From Eisenbergiella sp900555195 (lineage in GTDB: Bacteria > Bacillota > Clostridia > Lachnospirales > Lachnospiraceae), in contig CABUMH010000097.1 of NCBI GenBank assembly GCA_902492555.1, positions 1 through 15,261 on the forward strand: 15,261 bases of DNA. Reading direction: 5' to 3'. The translations under genes and the position numbers were made by a program. The notes under the pieces were generated by a model that made no database searches, was not told the origin of the DNA, and was given only the letters and a program-made list of their open reading frames with translations. Below are positions 1 to 7,063 of this stretch, one piece after another (position 1 is the first letter of the stretch; each line of letters opens with the position of its first letter).

Positions 1-230
1 AGCCGGTCGGCCGGTGCGCCATGACCCTGTTGCAAGTCCGCAGGACGGGACCCCTGCTAAACAGGAGAGCGACAAAACCGGGCCGTAAAACAGGTGTGGC
101 AGCCTGTGGGCGATGATATGCAGGCAGGATAATGAGACTCGCGCATTGGACGCCCGCAAAGCATCGTGCGCCGCACCCATCAGCATGGGCCGGGGTGAAA
201 TTCCCGTGGAGCCGCAGCCGGCGGCCATCC
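1..230 (+). ncRNA. Densely folded non-coding leader region upstream of xis (unidentified)
   Basis: No convincing reading frame is present, but many short perfect hairpins follow one another on the plus strand. They are GTCC/GGAC (36-39 with 43-46), CCTG/CAGG (53-56 with 62-65), ACAGG/CCTGT (90-94 with 103-107), GCGCA/TGCGC (141-145 with 167-171), CCCAT/ATGGG (176-180 with 185-189), CGGG/CCCG (191-194 with 203-206) and GCCGC/GCGGC (211-215 with 221-225). Such density suggests a structured RNA or long structured leader for xis. I do not recognise the class. The left boundary may be outside the window. Confidence 0.35.
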
Positions 231-252
231 GTTTTCTGCCTCTTATTCTTTG

Positions 253-300
253 CAACACCGTCCTCTTGAAAGGGGACGCGCAAATTTTTAGGAGGTGTTG
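253..300 (+). promoter_or_regulatory. Hairpin able to sequester the xis ribosome binding site
   Basis: CAACACC (253-259) is a perfect complement of GGTGTTG (294-300), which overlaps the AGGAGG ribosome binding site (290-295) of xis. Inside this arm lies a second helix, CGTCCTC (259-265) with GGGGACG (272-278) around a TTGAAA loop, one pair being G-U; base 259 can belong to only one of the two helices. Pairing of the outer arms would lower xis translation. The pairing is visible in the sequence; the regulatory role is inference. Confidence 0.45.
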
Positions 301-303
301 TAT

Positions 304-507
304 TTGAACACGAACGATATTCCTATCTGGCAAAAATACACGCTCTCCATCGAGGAGGCGTCCAGATATTTCCGTATTGGGGAAAAGAAGCTCCGCAGGT
401 TAGCCGAGGAAAACCCTGACGCAAACTGGCTCATTATGAACGGCAACCGCCTCCAGATCAAACGAAAGCAGTTTGAGAAAGTCATCGACGAACTGGAGGT
501 TATTTGA
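304..507 (+). CDS. xis: Excisionase, Tn916 Xis family
   Basis: Small basic winged-helix DNA-binding protein that bends the element ends and directs the integrase towards excision. The TTG at 304 is chosen as start: it lies 8 nt after AGGAGG and gives 67 residues, the length of Tn916 Xis. An upstream in-frame GTG at 295 would overlap the ribosome binding site. The run DIPIWQKYTLSIEEASRYF near the N-terminus, RIGEKKLRRLAEEN in the recognition region and WLIMNGNRLQIKRKQFEK towards the end follow the Tn916 protein closely. int starts 88 nt downstream. A rare start codon plus a possible RBS hairpin suggests low basal expression. Confidence 0.95.
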   Translation: MNTNDIPIWQKYTLSIEEASRYFRIGEKKLRRLAEENPDANWLIMNGNRLQIKRKQFEKVIDELEVI

Positions 508-516
508 CGAGGCCGG

Positions 517-545
517 CTGACAATGGGCCCTGGGCGCGTTATAAT
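517..545 (+). promoter_or_regulatory. Predicted int promoter
   Basis: CTGACA (517-522, one mismatch to TTGACA) and TATAAT (540-545, perfect) are separated by 17 bp. They lie in the gap between xis and int, about 50 bp before the int start. This would let int be transcribed independently of xis. Confidence 0.7.
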
Positions 546-595
546 ATGTGTAGCGTATCGAGGCTCATTCCAGCGATGGAAGGGAGCTTACCATC

Positions 596-1789
596 ATGTC
601 AGAGAAAAGACGCGATAGCAAAGGTCGAATTTTAAGAACTGGAGAGAGCCAGAGAAAAGACGGAAGATACGTTTACAAGTACACGGACGCCTGCGGAAAA
701 ACTCAATTCGTGTATGCCTGGAAACTGGTCCCCACCGACAAGACCCCCACGGGCAAGCGGGACGATGTTTCGCTCCGTGAGAAGGTGAAGGAGATCCTGC
801 GGGACATTAGCGATGGGATCGACACCATCGGCAAGAAGATGACGGTCTGCCAGCTTTACGCCCGGCAGAACAGCCATCGGAAGAATGTCAAGCGGAGCAC
901 CGTGAAGGGCCGGGAATACCTGATGTCCGTTCTGAAAGAGGACCCCCTGGGGTCCCGGAGCATTGACAGCGTGAAGCTGTCAGACGCCAAGGAATGGGCC
1001 ATCAGGATGAGTGAGAAGGGCTACGCCTACAAGACCATCAGCAACTGGAAACGGTCTTTGAAGGCGGCCTTCTACACGGCGATTGAGGATGACTGCATCC
1101 GCAAAAACCCGTTCAACTTCGCCATAGCCGATGTCCTGGAGGATGACACGGAGGAAAAAGCCGCGCTGACCCAGGAGCAGGAGGACCGCCTCCTGGCCTT
1201 CGCCGGCAGCGATCCGGTCTACCGGAAGTATTGTGATGAGATCATCATTCTGCTGGGGACCGGACTCCGCGTTTCCGAGTTATGCGGATTGACAACGGAC
1301 CTGGATTTTGAAAACCGCTGCATCCATGTGGACCACCAGCTCCTGCGGGACAGTGAGCTCGGCTACTATGTGGACGAGCCCAAGACCAAAAAGGGTGCGC
1401 GGCAGATCCCCATGAGCGAGAAGGTCTACCAGGCGTTGAAGCGGGCTGTGAAGAACAGAGGTAAGGCCGCCCCGGTCAATATCGGGGGCTACACCAACTT
1501 CCTGTTCCTCAACCAGAGCGGCCTTCCCAAAACGGCGTCCTGTTACGAGAGTATGTTCCAGGGGCTTGTCAGGAAGTACAACAAGCACCACAAGCCAGAA
1601 GAAGCCCTGCCGAACATCACGCCCCATACCATGCGCCATACATTCTGCACCCGCCTCGCCCACGCTGGGATGAACCCCAAAGACCTGCAGTACATCATGG
1701 GACATTCCAATATCACCATGACGCTGAACTATTACGCTCATGCGGATTATGCTTCCGCAAAGGCGGCGATGGACAGGCTGGCGGCGTAG
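596..1789 (+). CDS. int: Tyrosine integrase, Tn916 Int family
   Basis: Site-specific recombinase that integrates and excises the ICE through a covalent tyrosine intermediate. The 397 residues compare with about 405 for Tn916 Int. Residues 1-75 form the arm-binding domain (MSEKRRDSKGRIL, then QFVYAWKL), about 85-185 the core-binding SAM-like domain, and about 190-390 the catalytic domain. Expected catalytic residues are present: R225 in GTGLRVSEL, K265 in PKTKKGARQIP, H344 and R347 in TPHTMRHTF, H370 in IMGHSN and the nucleophile Y379 in TLNYYAH. ATG at 596 follows an AAGGGAG ribosome binding site. The protein looks complete and active. Its 3' end abuts arm-site-like repeats, as expected at an element terminus. 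Confidence 0.97.
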   Translation: MSEKRRDSKGRILRTGESQRKDGRYVYKYTDACGKTQFVYAWKLVPTDKTPTGKRDDVSLREKVKEILRDISDGIDTIGKKMTVCQLYARQNSHRKNVKRSTVKGREYLMSVLKEDPLGSRSIDSVKLSDAKEWAIRMSEKGYAYKTISNWKRSLKAAFYTAIEDDCIRKNPFNFAIADVLEDDTEEKAALTQEQEDRLLAFAGSDPVYRKYCDEIIILLGTGLRVSELCGLTTDLDFENRCIHVDHQLLRDSELGYYVDEPKTKKGARQIPMSEKVYQALKRAVKNRGKAAPVNIGGYTNFLFLNQSGLPKTASCYESMFQGLVRKYNKHHKPEEALPNITPHTMRHTFCTRLAHAGMNPKDLQYIMGHSNITMTLNYYAHADYASAKAAMDRLAA

Positions 1790-1803
1790 TAGTAAGCCGC
1801 CGT

Positions 1804-1823
1804 TTCTACTACGGTTTTACTAC
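1804..1823. repeat. Int arm-type (DR2-like) direct repeats
   Basis: TTCTACTAC (1804-1812) and TTTTACTAC (1815-1823) match at 8 of 9 positions and are offset by 11 bp, one helical turn. The reverse complement GTAGTA occurs twice at 1786-1794 over the int stop codon. The spacing and position next to int resemble the DR2 sites bound by the N-terminal domain of Tn916 Int. The assignment is by position and pattern only. Confidence 0.5.
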
Positions 1824-1826
1824 TTT

Positions 1827-3713
1827 TCAACGCCAAGTGAGGCTCCGAAATGCCATGATATGCGGGGTATCTTCCGAAACGCAAAATGCCGGAAATGCTT
1901 GATATAACAAGCCTTTCCAGCATTTGCGGAGATTTGCAAAGATAATCAGAAAATCGGTAGAACTTTTCCTGACAAAAAGCCAGGCCTCATCCTGGAAGTT
2001 GGAAAGGCTGATCCGGATCTGCGTCCCGTCCTTCTCCACTTCTGTATCCAGATAAGCATATCGCTGCACCGCCCCGGCGATCTCTGTCCCGGTCAGGTTG
2101 CGGATGGATGGCGCCGATGTGTACAGCCATTCCATATATTCCTCCAGACGGCCACGCATGGCCTCCCAGCCCAGGGCCGCTCCCCTGTCCTCATCCAGGA
2201 CATCGTCCGGATGCTGGAAGTGCGAACTGACAAAATGCATGTTCAATTCAGAAAGGGCGGCAATCTCCATATAGGAATCGATCACATAGCCGGAAATGAT
2301 CCGCGGCGTCTCTACAATCCCATCTTCAGCGACCTCAAATTCCTGGGTATATTCAAATTCCCCTTCAAAGTAAATGCTGGCGACGGCGTCTATCTCCAGG
2401 AAATCTTCCGACAGGATCTTGCGCCCTTCTTCTGATAATATGTTGGACGGAGGGACATAGACCCGGAACGCTTCCCTCGGATATACCAGCCTGCAGAAAC
2501 GGTTCAGTTCCTGGAGGGAGGCGCGTATATCGTCCTCGCTTTTCCATTGCCGGTAGGATTCAAATTCATCCCCATAGTCAAAATTCTCAAGAACCAGCGG
2601 CATGTGGTTATAGCCATGGAACCCGATCTCTCCCCCCATATCCAACAGGTCGTTCCCGAAATAACGGAACCGCTGTATATCGTCATTTCCTTCCAGCGGG
2701 GCCTGGTTCTCATCCGAATAGTTCTCGATGACCATTCCGCAATACTGGACTCCGTACTTCTGCGCCATTTCCTTGACATCCGGCCACCAGACATTCGTAT
2801 AGAAGGTACCGATATCCATATTATAGTCCCGCCGGATGTATTCCCCTTCTCCCACGGGGACAGGGGAAGGGAAATCGTCCAGATAGAACGCGCTTCCATT
2901 GATGACCGGATAGACGCAGGCATCGGACAGGAGGCTGTAGGAAGCGGCATAGAAACCGCGGTATGCCTTTTCAAAATAATTCAGCAGGTTCACCACCACC
3001 GTTCCCTCCCCATGGCGGTATTCCCAGATGATCGGCGCCTCCCTCTCGTCGGCGGACACGAGATGGACAATGCAGTCATCCGTCAGCGTCACCGTATTGG
3101 ATGAATCAAACGGATCGTCGATGGCATAATCCCTTCCCTGCCCTCCAAGCATAAAATCCGAACAAAACCGCAGCCCCCGAACCGTATACATATCATAGCC
3201 GATCTCCAGGATGCCCATCCTGCCGGCGACCAGATTCAGATAAGGCAGGGAGGAAGGAGGGCAGACTGCCAAAAGGTTCGTGCCCTCGCGGACAACGTCA
3301 AACAGATCCAGGATCCCTTCCCCGAACAGGTCATAATTGTCCAGGGCGACCACCACGTTTTCATATCCGGCGAGCCGAAGCGTGTCATCTTCGGCGAAAT
3401 CCTGCTCGTCATAACCGATCTTCATCTGGCCAAGGACATCGCACATCTGCTTATGCGCATTCACCGAAATTGGGGATTCGCTGTTCCAGATAACCAGACA
3501 CTCCGCTTCCTTTTCTTCCGCCGCTTCTTCAAACACATCCTCCGGCAGAATTTCCAATTCCCGCTGCGCCCCTTCGTATACTATATTCCGTCTTTCTATA
3601 ATCAACATAATTACCATCAGTCCAAACATCAGCATTGCCCACTGCATCCGGCCAAATTGGATCCGACGGCGTCTTTTCCATATATTATCCTGCTTCCTGT
3701 CCCTATCCGTCAT
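1827..3713 (-). CDS. DUF2194 / PelA-like polysaccharide deacetylase, C-terminus replaced by ICE DNA
   Basis: Membrane-anchored extracytoplasmic protein of a Pel-like exopolysaccharide operon, probably removing acetyl groups from the nascent polymer. Residues 24-40 are a signal anchor after a very basic N-terminus. Residues ~70-250 look like an alpha/beta domain, and ~270-540 resemble a NodB/PelA deacetylase fold. Possible metal and catalytic residues are D279-D280 (FYLDDFPSP), H366 and H370 (GFHGYNH), R417 with P421-P422 (RVYVPPSN), and H493, H498, H501 (HFVSSHFQHPDD). The start overlaps the pelE-like stop by 11 nt. Up to about residue 583 (DEAWLFVR) it reads as expected; the last ~45 codons run through the ICE end and its hairpin to a stop near int. 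A native C-terminal beta segment is therefore probably lost. Catalytic function may survive or not. Confidence 0.85.
   Translation of the reverse strand: MTDRDRKQDNIWKRRRRIQFGRMQWAMLMFGLMVIMLIIERRNIVYEGAQRELEILPEDVFEEAAEEKEAECLVIWNSESPISVNAHKQMCDVLGQMKIGYDEQDFAEDDTLRLAGYENVVVALDNYDLFGEGILDLFDVVREGTNLLAVCPPSSLPYLNLVAGRMGILEIGYDMYTVRGLRFCSDFMLGGQGRDYAIDDPFDSSNTVTLTDDCIVHLVSADEREAPIIWEYRHGEGTVVVNLLNYFEKAYRGFYAASYSLLSDACVYPVINGSAFYLDDFPSPVPVGEGEYIRRDYNMDIGTFYTNVWWPDVKEMAQKYGVQYCGMVIENYSDENQAPLEGNDDIQRFRYFGNDLLDMGGEIGFHGYNHMPLVLENFDYGDEFESYRQWKSEDDIRASLQELNRFCRLVYPREAFRVYVPPSNILSEEGRKILSEDFLEIDAVASIYFEGEFEYTQEFEVAEDGIVETPRIISGYVIDSYMEIAALSELNMHFVSSHFQHPDDVLDEDRGAALGWEAMRGRLEEYMEWLYTSAPSIRNLTGTEIAGAVQRYAYLDTEVEKDGTQIRISLSNFQDEAWLFVRKSSTDFLIIFANLRKCWKGLLYQAFPAFCVSEDTPHIMAFRSLTWR
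1884..1925. terminator. Long stem-loop after int near the ICE terminus
   Basis: AAATGC (1884-1889) pairs with GCATTT (1920-1925), GGAAA (1891-1895) with TTTCC (1914-1918) and GCTTG (1897-1901) with CAAGC (1908-1912). That gives 16 pairs with two mismatches around a 6-nt loop. It may insulate the element from neighbouring transcription, but neither strand has a strong T-tract, so termination is uncertain. It lies inside the 3' extension of the minus-strand DUF2194 reading frame, which argues that this part of the frame is not native coding sequence. Confidence 0.5.
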
Positions 3714-4608
3714 TATCGTCCTTCCAAAATTCCACCGTTTTCCGCGCTTTGGGGGAAAGGTAAATCCTTCTTTCTTCGATCAGCCGGAGCATCCGCCGGA
3801 TCCGCTTCCGCTCCCTTCTCAGGATGCCCAGCCGGATATGCATGAGATAACCATCCTCCATCAGGGGCCATTTTTCCATGACATGGTCGGCGCACGCCTG
3901 CGAATCCACATATTCCTCCAGAGAAAGGGAATTCTCGAAATGTCTTCTGTAAAGAGACAGCTCTTCTTCCTCCGTATTTCCTCCCCGGTCGAGCCCATAT
4001 GTCAAAAGCTCTTCCAATTCAAGCAGGCGGTTCCTCTTCATATTGCCTTCCAAGATCCCGCTGTCCACATACGCTTCCAGCGTTTGCCGGTATGCCGCAT
4101 ACAACGCAGGGGAATCCTTTTTCCTCTCCCAGTCCAGGCGCTGCTTACGGAGCTTCTCTTCATAATCCTTCTGAAGCTCCACCATGGCTGTTGTCGCGTA
4201 ATGTACTACTTCCACATCATCGTTCATGCGCGCCCTGTTCAGCGCCTCCACATATTCTCCTGTATCATGGTACAGGATATCCATGATCAGCTGCCTCCTG
4301 GTGGACGCGTCATTGATCAGCAAAGCTTCTTGGAGGGGAACGATCAGGTCATGTGCAGGTTCCTCCTCCATCAGGATGCTCCTATGGATTTCATCATTGA
4401 TTTTCAGCTTCTCGATGCCTGCCTCTTTTCCGGTTTCCTTCCCCTTGCGCGTTTCCCATTCCAGGATCAGCAGGCATCCAAAGCCGAATACAGGGATGAA
4501 AAACACCAGTGGCATGACGGCTGAAGCGCATTTTAGGAGATGCGCCTTGATCAGGCAAAAGGCGGCCAGGCAGAGGATACAATGAAGGATTATGAAAAAA
4601 AGGAGCAT
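3703..4608 (-). CDS. pelE: PelE-like membrane protein
   Basis: Inner-membrane scaffold of the Pel synthase complex, acting with PelD. The 301 residues begin with two hydrophobic segments (about 2-20 and 28-50), then a cytoplasmic helical region. The part from PLQEALLINDASTRRQLIMD (91-110) through GEYVEALNRARMNDDVEVVH (117-136) followed by YATTAM matches the helical-repeat start of PelE, where RR and a D-x-E-V-V-H-Y-A element are typical. The rest (to ~290) is charged, TPR-like helix. The ATG lies 4 nt after the pelD-like stop and the 3' end overlaps the next gene by 11 nt, so translation is probably coupled. Identification rests on this motif and operon position; overall similarity in this family is usually low. 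Confidence 0.72.
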   Translation of the reverse strand: MLLFFIILHCILCLAAFCLIKAHLLKCASAVMPLVFFIPVFGFGCLLILEWETRKGKETGKEAGIEKLKINDEIHRSILMEEEPAHDLIVPLQEALLINDASTRRQLIMDILYHDTGEYVEALNRARMNDDVEVVHYATTAMVELQKDYEEKLRKQRLDWERKKDSPALYAAYRQTLEAYVDSGILEGNMKRNRLLELEELLTYGLDRGGNTEEEELSLYRRHFENSLSLEEYVDSQACADHVMEKWPLMEDGYLMHIRLGILRRERKRIRRMLRLIEERRIYLSPKARKTVEFWKDDNDG

Positions 4609-4612
4609 CCCA

Positions 4613-6733
4613 TCACCCCGCCTTCTCTACGACATGGAAGGAAAGCCCGGTCGCCGCAAGACGGCTTTCTACAAAGCGGAAGCTTTCCCTGTTTGCCTGG
4701 ATGAGCAGAAGGTAGAGCTTTCCGTCCGGCCCTTCTCCAATCACATCGGCAACACGGATGAGCCTTGACAGCGCCTCGCTGACCTTCTGCTTATCCGTTT
4801 CATTCAGCTGGACCAGCACATATTCGGCGACCTGTTTCTCCTGCATCTCTTCCTGGATGGACAGGATTTCCATGAACCGTTCCGTCCGCATGACGTTGGT
4901 GTTTTTATAATAGAATTGCTGTTCTGTAAGCTCTGAATACTCCAGAGCGCGGAGAAGGGCCGTCTGGGTCAAGCCGCAGAGAATCCGAAACATATTCATA
5001 TAATTCATGCCATACTGTTCCGGATTCACTTCATAGATGACGACATACAGCACCAGGCGGTTGTCCCGGAAAATGCCGTTGGCATAGACCGGCATGTCCT
5101 CCGTCATCTGTGTATTCTTGTATACCTTCCCCGCTTTGATGGTATGAAACAGTTCACTGATCTCTTCCAGGACGACGGACTTGGGCAGGCGGGAGCGCAA
5201 CAGATTGGAACAGGTGACAAGCCTTCCAAAACGCTCGTTGCGATCCACAGAATATACCGCAATGCTGTGGTTTTCCAGGATGTCTTCCATAATCAAGAGC
5301 GCTTCCAGGAAAATGCCCTGTGGGAGCACATGGTCAAGCTTCTGCACCGCGTCAAAAATGCGTCCGAAGCTGTCCTTGAATCCCAGGATCTGCTTCTTAT
5401 ATTCCCCTTTATTCTCCATTGCACTCTGGTATACTTCATTCAGGAATATATATTTATCCCGCAGGAGATTGTGCTCCTCCTGGGCAAAGCGGATTTCTTC
5501 CGTCTTTTTATTCTTCACATAACCAGTTATAGAACCAGCCATGATATAAACCATAAAAGGAATCCAGTTCTCCACATTATAGAACAGCAGCGTCCAGTCC
5601 ACTCCTTGAGACAGATATTGCTGGAACAAGGCGATACCGGAAAGCGATGCAGCTATAGCCCCGGCCCGCAATCCGTGCACAGTTCCCATGATAATGATAA
5701 AAAACAGCCTGACATCCACAAAACGGAAATAAACATCGTTACCCAGCAAACGGTGAAGGAACTCCGACAGGATAAAACAGGCCACCAGTTCTATGTATGC
5801 AGTCAGCCTCCCTCCCCTGTCAAGAAGTATATTAGCCAGGCCGCCCAACGTTTTTTTCGTTTTTCCGGTATGCTTCACATAGTTTTCATACAGTCCCAGG
5901 ATCTGTTCCATGACGTCTTCCCGCGGAATCCATCCGTATTGCCTGCGCAGCTCATTGGGGTAGTCTTCGCGCTCTATGACATCCGCATAGTTTTCATACA
6001 GGACCCGAATCTGAGGATCAATGGCTCTTAAAATCGCCTCTAGGTCGCCGAATGTGTGATGGTAGCCGCTGCATACGAGGAATTCTCCAGACTCGTCATC
6101 CTCTTCTTCTACGAGCCGGTTCATCAGGGCCGCCAAGTCACGCTGGCTGATAAAATCGATACGATCCTGGACGCGGTATGGCAACATGACCTTCTTCTTC
6201 TGAAGCAGCTGCTGGAAAACGGAGCCGAGAAAGTTATTGTCATTGGAGGAATCTGCCAGATAAGGCAGGCGCAAGATGATGACTTTTAATGAAGTTTTCG
6301 CCCCATAGAAACGGCAGAGCGCTTCTTCCTGCCCTGCGCGCAGGCTATTTCCACGGCAGTAATCACGTTCCAGTTCATTTCCTCCCGGCCCGATTACAGG
6401 AACATAATTCCCGCTTTCCTCTGAGGACAGAAAGATGAATTTATCCACATGGGCGTGAGAGGATTGGAGCAGCGCTTTTTCCAGTTCACGAAGTTCATCC
6501 GGATACCCGGTTCCTCCATCCACAAAACCGGATATGAACAGCACAGCGCTAAAGGAATACACGTCGAACAACTGGTTAAACGCGTCCTCTCCGGGATGCG
6601 TCCGGTAGGAACCCTTCCCGGGACGATACGCGCAGCCGCTTCCGGCGATTACAGTCCGTATATCGTCATTCAGCCCCTTCAGCATATCAGCCTTTATACA
6701 GTTGGTATATCCTGTGATTAGCAGCTCCTTCAT
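4613..6733 (-). CDS. pelD: PelD-like c-di-GMP receptor fused to a degenerate SDR domain
   Basis: Likely cytoplasmic-membrane regulator that switches on Pel-like polymer synthesis when c-di-GMP binds. Residues 1-285 have an extended-SDR (epimerase/dehydratase) layout but look enzymatically dead: the glycine-rich loop reads TGYTNCIK and no YxxxK is evident around LERDYCRGNSLRAGQEEAL. Residues ~312-404 hold about four hydrophobic segments, ~410-440 are charged helix, ~455-600 look GAF-like, and ~610-706 form a shortened GGDEF fold. There RVAD (660-663) stands exactly five residues before PDGKL (669-673), which occupies the GGDEF position: an intact RxxD inhibitory-site motif with a dead active site, as in PelD. 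It is the first gene of a three-gene cluster. The upstream 107 bp show no convincing promoter and no c-di-GMP riboswitch. Confidence 0.82.
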   Translation of the reverse strand: MKELLITGYTNCIKADMLKGLNDDIRTVIAGSGCAYRPGKGSYRTHPGEDAFNQLFDVYSFSAVLFISGFVDGGTGYPDELRELEKALLQSSHAHVDKFIFLSSEESGNYVPVIGPGGNELERDYCRGNSLRAGQEEALCRFYGAKTSLKVIILRLPYLADSSNDNNFLGSVFQQLLQKKKVMLPYRVQDRIDFISQRDLAALMNRLVEEEDDESGEFLVCSGYHHTFGDLEAILRAIDPQIRVLYENYADVIEREDYPNELRRQYGWIPREDVMEQILGLYENYVKHTGKTKKTLGGLANILLDRGGRLTAYIELVACFILSEFLHRLLGNDVYFRFVDVRLFFIIIMGTVHGLRAGAIAASLSGIALFQQYLSQGVDWTLLFYNVENWIPFMVYIMAGSITGYVKNKKTEEIRFAQEEHNLLRDKYIFLNEVYQSAMENKGEYKKQILGFKDSFGRIFDAVQKLDHVLPQGIFLEALLIMEDILENHSIAVYSVDRNERFGRLVTCSNLLRSRLPKSVVLEEISELFHTIKAGKVYKNTQMTEDMPVYANGIFRDNRLVLYVVIYEVNPEQYGMNYMNMFRILCGLTQTALLRALEYSELTEQQFYYKNTNVMRTERFMEILSIQEEMQEKQVAEYVLVQLNETDKQKVSEALSRLIRVADVIGEGPDGKLYLLLIQANRESFRFVESRLAATGLSFHVVEKAG

Positions 6734-6840
6734 TCCATATAACCGTCCTTATATTTACGGATCATCCATTGTTCATACAACACATGCATATCCGCAGTGA
6801 GGCATTTTCTTAAAATAATCCAGGCAGAAACTTTCCTTAT

Positions 6841-6878
6841 AAAATAAAAAAAGCTACAATCATACAAATGATTGCAGC
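6841..6878 (-). terminator. Intrinsic terminator before the Pel-like operon
   Basis: On the minus strand an 11-bp stem (plus-strand arms 6853-6863 and 6868-6878, one G-U pair) with a 4-nt loop is followed by a T-rich tract (6841-6852). It would stop transcripts coming from the secreted-protein gene and so separates that unit from the Pel-like operon. Confidence 0.85.
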
Positions 6879-7035
6879 CGGACAACCTTACGCAGCCATT
6901 GCATAACCACATGTCAGGTTCCAAACTTTGCGTCCCTGCATTTCTACAGGTTTGCCCAATTAGTTATCCTATTTATCATCTGATTTCTATTCGTTTTCCT
7001 CCCCATAAAAGTAACGCTTCCTGCCATCGGGAGAC

Positions 7036-7053
7036 AGGGGGCTTTCGCCCCCT
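7036..7053 (-). other. GC-rich GAAA-loop hairpin just after the secreted-protein stop codon
   Basis: AGGGGGC (7036-7042) pairs with GCCCCCT (7047-7053). Read on the minus strand the loop is GAAA, a stable GNRA tetraloop. It starts 11 nt after the stop codon of the 451-aa gene. No T-tract follows, so it is more likely an mRNA 3'-end stabiliser than a terminator by itself. Confidence 0.55.
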
Positions 7054-7063
7054 CCCTATTGTC

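Larger units (their letters stand above)
1..1970 (+). mobile_element. Right-hand end of a Tn916/Tn1549-type ICE (left part outside window)
   Basis: The stretch carries a Tn916-type excisionase followed by a tyrosine integrase, the gene order found at the int end of Tn916-family conjugative elements. It also has Int arm-site-like repeats and a hairpin just after int. The right boundary is not exact. It must lie after the hairpin ending at 1925 and before about 1975, where the neighbouring minus-strand gene again encodes residues expected for its family. No direct repeat or coupling sequence can be read because the left end is outside the window. The ICE part is visibly more GC-rich than the AT-rich intergenic DNA to its right. 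Confidence 0.85.

Noticed and set aside
1..230. Group II intron 5' end (GTGCGCC at 14-20) or a cobalamin-type riboswitch
   Set aside because: No domain V, no intron-encoded reverse transcriptase and no full B12-box arrangement could be found; the resemblance is a few bases.
113..307. 64-codon plus-strand frame upstream of xis
   Set aside because: It crosses several hairpins and runs over the xis start; there is no ribosome binding site or recognisable protein character.
6734..6840. c-di-GMP riboswitch or clear promoter before the Pel-like operon
   Set aside because: No GEMM-type conserved core and only weak, poorly matched promoter boxes are visible.
6730..6924. Minus-strand 64-codon frame overlapping the pelD-like start by ATGA
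   Set aside because: A strong intrinsic terminator (6841-6878) lies inside it, and there is no good ribosome binding site.
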